Shown here: in pieces, positions 60,296 through 64,000 of the stretch
Position numbering within the stretch: position 1 is the first letter of the stretch
How the letters are laid out: each line of letters begins with the position of its first letter
Assembly (NCBI RefSeq): GCF_965232925.1
Contig: NZ_CBDDRA010000020.1
Location: forward strand, 1-64,000
Length of the DNA stretch: 64,000 nucleotides
Source of the DNA: Tumidithrix helvetica
Lineage (GTDB): Bacteria; Cyanobacteriota; Cyanobacteriia; Pseudanabaenales; Pseudanabaenaceae
Direction: 5' to 3'
Position numbers and translations under genes: made by a program
The notes under the pieces: generated by a model
The model's database searches: none
Seen by the model: only the letters and a program-made list of their open reading frames with translations
What the model was told of the DNA's origin: nothing

Positions 60296-61621
60296 TTGGC
60301 TAACGTAATTGTTATTGGGGCGCAGTGGGGCGACGAAGGTAAGGGCAAAATCACAGACTTGCTGAGTCGTTCTGCAAACGTTGTAGTGCGCTATCAAGGT
60401 GGTATTAATGCCGGGCATACCGTAGTTGTTAACGACCAAACCTTTAAATTGCATCTGATCCCATCTGGGATTTTATACCCACAGACCGACTGCATCATTG
60501 CCAGTGGTACGGTAATCGATCCCAAGATCCTTTTAGAGGAGCTGGCACAGCTTAAGCAGCTTGGGGTGACGACAGACAACCTGTTTATTGCTGAAACTGC
60601 TCATGTGACGATGCCCTACCATCGCCTCATCGATCAAGCATCCGAAAAGCAGCGAGCAGAGCATAAGATCGGCACAACGGGGCGAGGCATTGGCCCAACC
60701 TATGCAGACAAAGCCGATCGCATTGGTATCCGCGTGCTCGATCTGATGGATCCCGAAGTTTTGCCAAAACGACTGCGCTGGGCAGTAGAGCAAAAAAATA
60801 TTATTCTGGACAGGCTGTATGACCTGCCACCACTCGATCCCAAAGAAGTGATCGAGCAATATCAAGGATATGCCGAGCTATTACGCCCCCATGTGGTGGA
60901 CGCTTCGCTTAAAATTGATGATGCGATCAAAAAACGTCTCAATATTTTGTTTGAGGGCGCACAGGGTACGCTTTTAGACCTAGATCACGGAACCTATCCC
61001 TATGTCACATCCTCTAATCCTGTAGCGGGGGGTGCTTGCATCGGGGCTGGGGTCGGGCCTACGATGATCGATCGCATCATTGGCGTAGCAAAAGCTTACA
61101 CAACCAGAGTGGGTGAGGGACCTTTCCCAACTGAGTTGAATGATGAGACTGGGGCTTTGCTCTGCGATCGCGGCGCAGAGTTTGGCACGACGACCGGTCG
61201 GCAACGACGTTGCGGCTGGTTTGATGGCGTAATTGGGCGCTATGCAGTCAGAATCAATGGTTTGGACTGTTTGGCAATCACCAAGATGGATGTACTAGAC
61301 GAACTAGACGAAATCAAAGTATGTATTGCCTACGAGCTTGACGGTCAAGTCGTACGCGATTTCCCTAGTAACTCTCGTGCTTTTGCCCGTGCTTTACCCA
61401 TCTACGAAACGCTCCCTGGCTGGCGCAAACCAACCAATGACTGTAAGACCCTTGCCGAATTACCCACAGAGGCAAGAGCTTACCTGAAGTTTTTAGCAGA
61501 ATTAATGGAGATTCCGATCGCGATCGTTTCCCTTGGTGCAAGTCGAGGACAGACGATTATCGTTGAAGACCCCATTCATGGGCCCAAACGCGGGCTGCTA
61601 AGTTTGGAGACAAGCCTCTAA
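60296..61621 (+). CDS. purA: Adenylosuccinate synthetase
   Basis: 441 residues, the GTP-dependent enzyme joining IMP and aspartate on the path to AMP. QWGDEGKGKITDLL holds the P-loop, NAGHTVV the IMP-binding segment, IGTTGRGIGPTYADK and TTTGRQRRCGWFD follow. The start codon is TTG at 60296, fixed by the invariant MANVIVIGAQWGDEGKGK N-terminus. Confidence 0.97.
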   Translation: MANVIVIGAQWGDEGKGKITDLLSRSANVVVRYQGGINAGHTVVVNDQTFKLHLIPSGILYPQTDCIIASGTVIDPKILLEELAQLKQLGVTTDNLFIAETAHVTMPYHRLIDQASEKQRAEHKIGTTGRGIGPTYADKADRIGIRVLDLMDPEVLPKRLRWAVEQKNIILDRLYDLPPLDPKEVIEQYQGYAELLRPHVVDASLKIDDAIKKRLNILFEGAQGTLLDLDHGTYPYVTSSNPVAGGACIGAGVGPTMIDRIIGVAKAYTTRVGEGPFPTELNDETGALLCDRGAEFGTTTGRQRRCGWFDGVIGRYAVRINGLDCLAITKMDVLDELDEIKVCIAYELDGQVVRDFPSNSRAFARALPIYETLPGWRKPTNDCKTLAELPTEARAYLKFLAELMEIPIAIVSLGASRGQTIIVEDPIHGPKRGLLSLETSL

Positions 61622-61709
61622 AAGACAAATCTCTAAAAATTCAGCCAACAGTAAAAAAGAAACTGACAACTGATAAACGTTAACTGATAACCGATAACTG
61701 ACTACAGAT

Positions 61710-62264
61710 ATGCAACTTACAATCGAATCCCAAACCCGTTCTGAAAAAGATACCCCTCGTGCCCTGCGCCGTTCTGGCAAAATCCCTGGAACCGTCTACG
61801 GTCATAAAGGCTCTGAATCTACAGCCATTTCCCTAGATGCTAAAGACGTTTTTACCTTGCTGCGTACCGCAGTAATTAATAACACCTTAGTTGAACTCAA
61901 CATCTCGGATGGTGACTTTAAGGGCAACACGCTATTAAGAGAAGTACAGCACCACCCTTACAAAAATGAGGTCTATCACCTTAGCTTCTTTTCGATCGCT
62001 GCTCAAACCAGTGTAGAAGTAGAAATCCCCCTACACTTTGTGGGAGTTCCCGTGGGCGTAAAAGTCGGCGGTGGCTCTGTGGACGTGACCATGAAAGCCG
62101 TTCGCGTTTCTTGCCCCCCCAATAGCGTACCTGAAACCATCGAAGTAGACATCACAAACCTCAATGTGGGCGAAGGGATTCACATTAGCGACCTCGTTTT
62201 CCCAGAAGGCGTTGTGCCCATTACCGACACCACACCTTTGGTTGTGACCATTCTCAAGAAATAG
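61710..62264 (+). CDS. rplY: 50S ribosomal protein L25/CTC family
   Basis: 184 residues with the N-terminal 5S-RNA-binding L25 domain (RRSGKIPGTVYGHKG) and the C-terminal TL5/CTC beta domain (IPLHFVGVPVGVKVGGG). It follows purA after 88 bp containing TGATAAC-type short repeats. Confidence 0.93.
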   Translation: MQLTIESQTRSEKDTPRALRRSGKIPGTVYGHKGSESTAISLDAKDVFTLLRTAVINNTLVELNISDGDFKGNTLLREVQHHPYKNEVYHLSFFSIAAQTSVEVEIPLHFVGVPVGVKVGGGSVDVTMKAVRVSCPPNSVPETIEVDITNLNVGEGIHISDLVFPEGVVPITDTTPLVVTILKK

Positions 62265-62366
62265 AAATTACCTCTCCCCTAACCCCTCTCCTAACAGGAG
62301 GAGAACCGAGTTTAGCTTTTGGGTAGATTTGATTACCTACAAAGTTTCGGGAATATAAGTAATAAA

Positions 62367-62402
62367 AAGACGGCTACTAATCTTAAGATTGGTAGCCGTC
62401 TT
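62367..62402. terminator. Bidirectional terminator between rplY and the Crp/Fnr gene
   Basis: An almost perfect hairpin (AAGACGGCTACTAATC with GATTGGTAGCCGTCTT, one mismatch) lies between the convergent genes, with A-rich sequence on the left and T-rich on the right. Confidence 0.8.
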
Positions 62403-62431
62403 CTCTATAGTGAAATTTTTCCAGCGGATCG

Positions 62432-63085
62432 CTAGACTGCCTCTTCCGCAATGACGATGTGGCGATCGCGATCGATCCATAACCAGCCGTCTGCCTGTAG
62501 TTGCCCTAAAGCTCTAGTTACGGTGACGCGCGTGCTACTAATTGCATTGGCAAGATGTTGATGGGTTAATCGAATGCTGAGCCTCATACCGCCATCGGTG
62601 GGTTGCCCAACTTCTTTTTTTAGAAATAGCAAGATTTCTCGCAATCGATCTTCCACCCGTTTGTTGCTAACTAAAGCTAGCATTGCCTCAGCTTGTTGCA
62701 AGCGACGATTAAGGTGACGAAAAATACTGAGGGAGAGTTCGGGTGATTCCTCAATTTCAGCCATGGTGAAGCGCATTAAATCGACATCAGACAGTGCGAT
62801 CGCTTGGTAAGGCTCCAGCATCGTGAGGGGCAAACCAAAAGGCATCGACTGAAAAGCTAGACCCACTAAAACCTCATCCCCACTGGGATGCAATGTACTC
62901 AGTTGAACCACTCCCCGACAGACAACCCAGACCTCATGGCTATGCATGGGAATCGATTGGCTGCTCTCAAAGAAAGATAAATTTCTGCCTCGGTAGATTT
63001 CTTCTAGCGATCGCCGCCAGTCAAATCGGAAAGCTGCTTCGGAGTTTAAAAGGTAGGTCATAGGTATCGTAGTACACATCACCAT
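62432..63085 (-). CDS. Crp/Fnr-family transcription regulator
   Basis: 217 residues. An N-terminal cyclic-nucleotide-binding-type beta-roll (about 35-110) precedes a winged helix with HQHLANAISSTRVTVTRAL as recognition region, the Crp/NtcA type. It lacks the cysteine cluster of Fnr. An ATG at 63085 has AAGG upstream; an ATG at 63061 would also give a family-like start. Divergent from the NADH dehydrogenase gene, which it may control. Confidence 0.87.
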   Translation of the reverse strand: MVMCTTIPMTYLLNSEAAFRFDWRRSLEEIYRGRNLSFFESSQSIPMHSHEVWVVCRGVVQLSTLHPSGDEVLVGLAFQSMPFGLPLTMLEPYQAIALSDVDLMRFTMAEIEESPELSLSIFRHLNRRLQQAEAMLALVSNKRVEDRLREILLFLKKEVGQPTDGGMRLSIRLTHQHLANAISSTRVTVTRALGQLQADGWLWIDRDRHIVIAEEAV

Positions 63086-63308
63086 ACTAGTAGCCTTGAC
63101 TTAAGACGAGGTTAAGAGCAGCTATTGAGTAGGTAAAGCTTTCGATCCCAAACAGCACCAAGTCAAAAAAAGTTTCCCTGAATACCAATGTTTTCAAAGA
63201 AATTGATCATAATTTGTAATATCTGTTTGTAATTTTTCACAGGCATTGGTCTCAGTTACAAACGGTAGCAAAGAATTCGTGCTTACAAGACTCGTATTTA
63301 GCAGGTAA

Positions 63309-64000
63309 ATGATGCTCACAATCCAGAAAGAAAGCACAAAAGCAGCGATCCAAGACGCCTCAGCAGATCGCAAACATCATACGATCGTCGTGGGTGGCGG
63401 TTTTGGGGGACTCTATGCCGCCAAAGAGCTAGCAAAACTACCGATTAAAGTCACCCTGATCGATAAGCGTAACTTCCATTTGTTTCAACCGCTCCTCTAT
63501 CAAGTCGCAACGGGTACGCTCTCGCCAGCCGATATTGCGTCGCCGCTACGGGCGGTTTTGGCGAACAAAAAAAACACAACGGTTTTGATGGCTGAGGTGG
63601 CAGATATCGATCCCCAAGCCAAAAAAGTCGTTCTCACCAGCCAAGAAGAGTTGAGTTACGACTCTTTAATTGTGGCAACGGGTGTAAGCCATCACTATTT
63701 TGGTAACGAACAATGGGCAGATTTGGCTCCAGGACTCAAAACCGTAGAAGATGCGATCAATATGCGCCGCCGCATTCTGGGGGCATTTGAAATTGCCGAA
63801 AAAGAGACCGATCCCGAAAAGCGGAAGGCATTACTGACCTTTGTGGTGATTGGTGGCGGTCCCACAGGTGTAGAACTGGCGGGAGCGATGGCAGATCTGG
63901 CAAACCATACCTTAAAGAACGAGTTCACAGGCATTGATACCACTGAAGCTAAAATTCTTTTGCTTGAAGGCTTCGATCGCATTCTCCCACCCTACCCGCC
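63309..64000 (+). CDS. Type II NADH dehydrogenase, 5' part, cut by window edge
   Basis: 230 codons up to the window end. The FAD-binding HTIVVGGGFGGLYAAKELAKL, FHLFQPLLYQVATGTLSPADI and the NAD-binding TFVVIGGGPTGVELAGAMADL are diagnostic of NDH-2. It oxidises NADH and reduces quinone without pumping protons. Two adjacent ATG codons (63309, 63312) follow AGGT. Confidence 0.92.
   Translation, partial: MMLTIQKESTKAAIQDASADRKHHTIVVGGGFGGLYAAKELAKLPIKVTLIDKRNFHLFQPLLYQVATGTLSPADIASPLRAVLANKKNTTVLMAEVADIDPQAKKVVLTSQEELSYDSLIVATGVSHHYFGNEQWADLAPGLKTVEDAINMRRRILGAFEIAEKETDPEKRKALLTFVVIGGGPTGVELAGAMADLANHTLKNEFTGIDTTEAKILLLEGFDRILPPYP

Noticed and set aside
61660..61705. Short TGATAAC/CTGATAA repeats between purA and rplY as an operator array
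   Set aside because: Irregular spacing and resemblance to common short repeats of cyanobacterial intergenic DNA; no case for a regulatory role.
1..64000. CRISPR arrays, tRNA or rRNA genes
   Set aside because: No regularly spaced identical repeats with unique spacers and no recognisable tRNA T-loop or rRNA motifs were found by reading; a dedicated tRNAscan or Infernal run was not possible.

Overview
This window comes from a cyanobacterial chromosome. The evidence is the very frequent HIP1-type octamer (GCGATCGC), the photosystem genes isiA and psbI, a carotenoid cleavage oxygenase, a Fur/NtcA-style regulatory landscape and many conserved small cyanobacterial proteins. Gene content, moderate GC and a DnaB intein at the Synechocystis-type site fit a Pseudanabaena-like or other non-heterocystous lineage, but the genus is an inference.

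Layout. 1-10.3 kb is an iron-limitation island: isiA, isiB (flavodoxin), a VOC protein, a periplasmic histidine phosphatase, then a TonB/ABC uptake system (FecCD-type permease, ATPase, AMIN-TonB receptor of the heme/hemoglobin type, VOC protein, unknown protein, substrate-binding lipoprotein). Candidate Fur boxes precede isiA and isiB, and a deleted isiA fragment lies at the far end. 10.5-19.6 kb holds dnaB with a 152-residue mini-intein, a Tat-type binding protein, tatC, cimA and an EamA transporter with a coiled-coil head. 19.9-24.4 kb holds two ammonium transporters with an NtcA-like site and a GAF protein. 24.5-32.5 kb holds psbI (38 aa), an ABC exporter, a PEP-CTERM-like protein, plsY, unknowns and lpdA. 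32.7-37.8 kb holds a collapsed YdcF-type pseudogene, a fusion of a dead sigma-54-activator AAA domain with a membrane polyferredoxin, a STAS protein and a DedA protein. 38-44 kb holds a carotenoid oxygenase, a HAD hydrolase and a thiol-redox group (trxA, ArsR regulator, 2-Cys peroxiredoxin, secreted MsrA).

The most unusual locus is 44.28-45.42 kb. It encodes a protein with a NACHT-associated-type helix-turn-helix fused to the C-terminal half of acetate kinase, without the key catalytic residues. Its frame has no ATG/GTG/TTG at the right place; a well-spaced Shine-Dalgarno points at an ATC codon. Upstream sit three 20-bp-phased iterons plus one inverted copy.

45.5-64 kb holds comEC, a nucleoside transporter, rpsT, a DEAD-box helicase, an MFS transporter, umuD/umuC split by a repeat element, an FAH hydrolase, a peptide-type binding protein, a VapBC-like module, purA, rplY, a Crp/Fnr regulator and the start of a type II NADH dehydrogenase.

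Two families of roughly 100-bp, terminally inverted, non-coding repeats are scattered through intergenic gaps. Family A (ends TACCATTTTC/GAAATTGGTA) has four copies, at 171, 40912, 54849 and 60100. Family B (ends TATAGCAATCC) has five copies, at 1640, 27792, 29118, 33877 and 36256. They look like MITEs. No tRNA, rRNA or CRISPR array was recognised.
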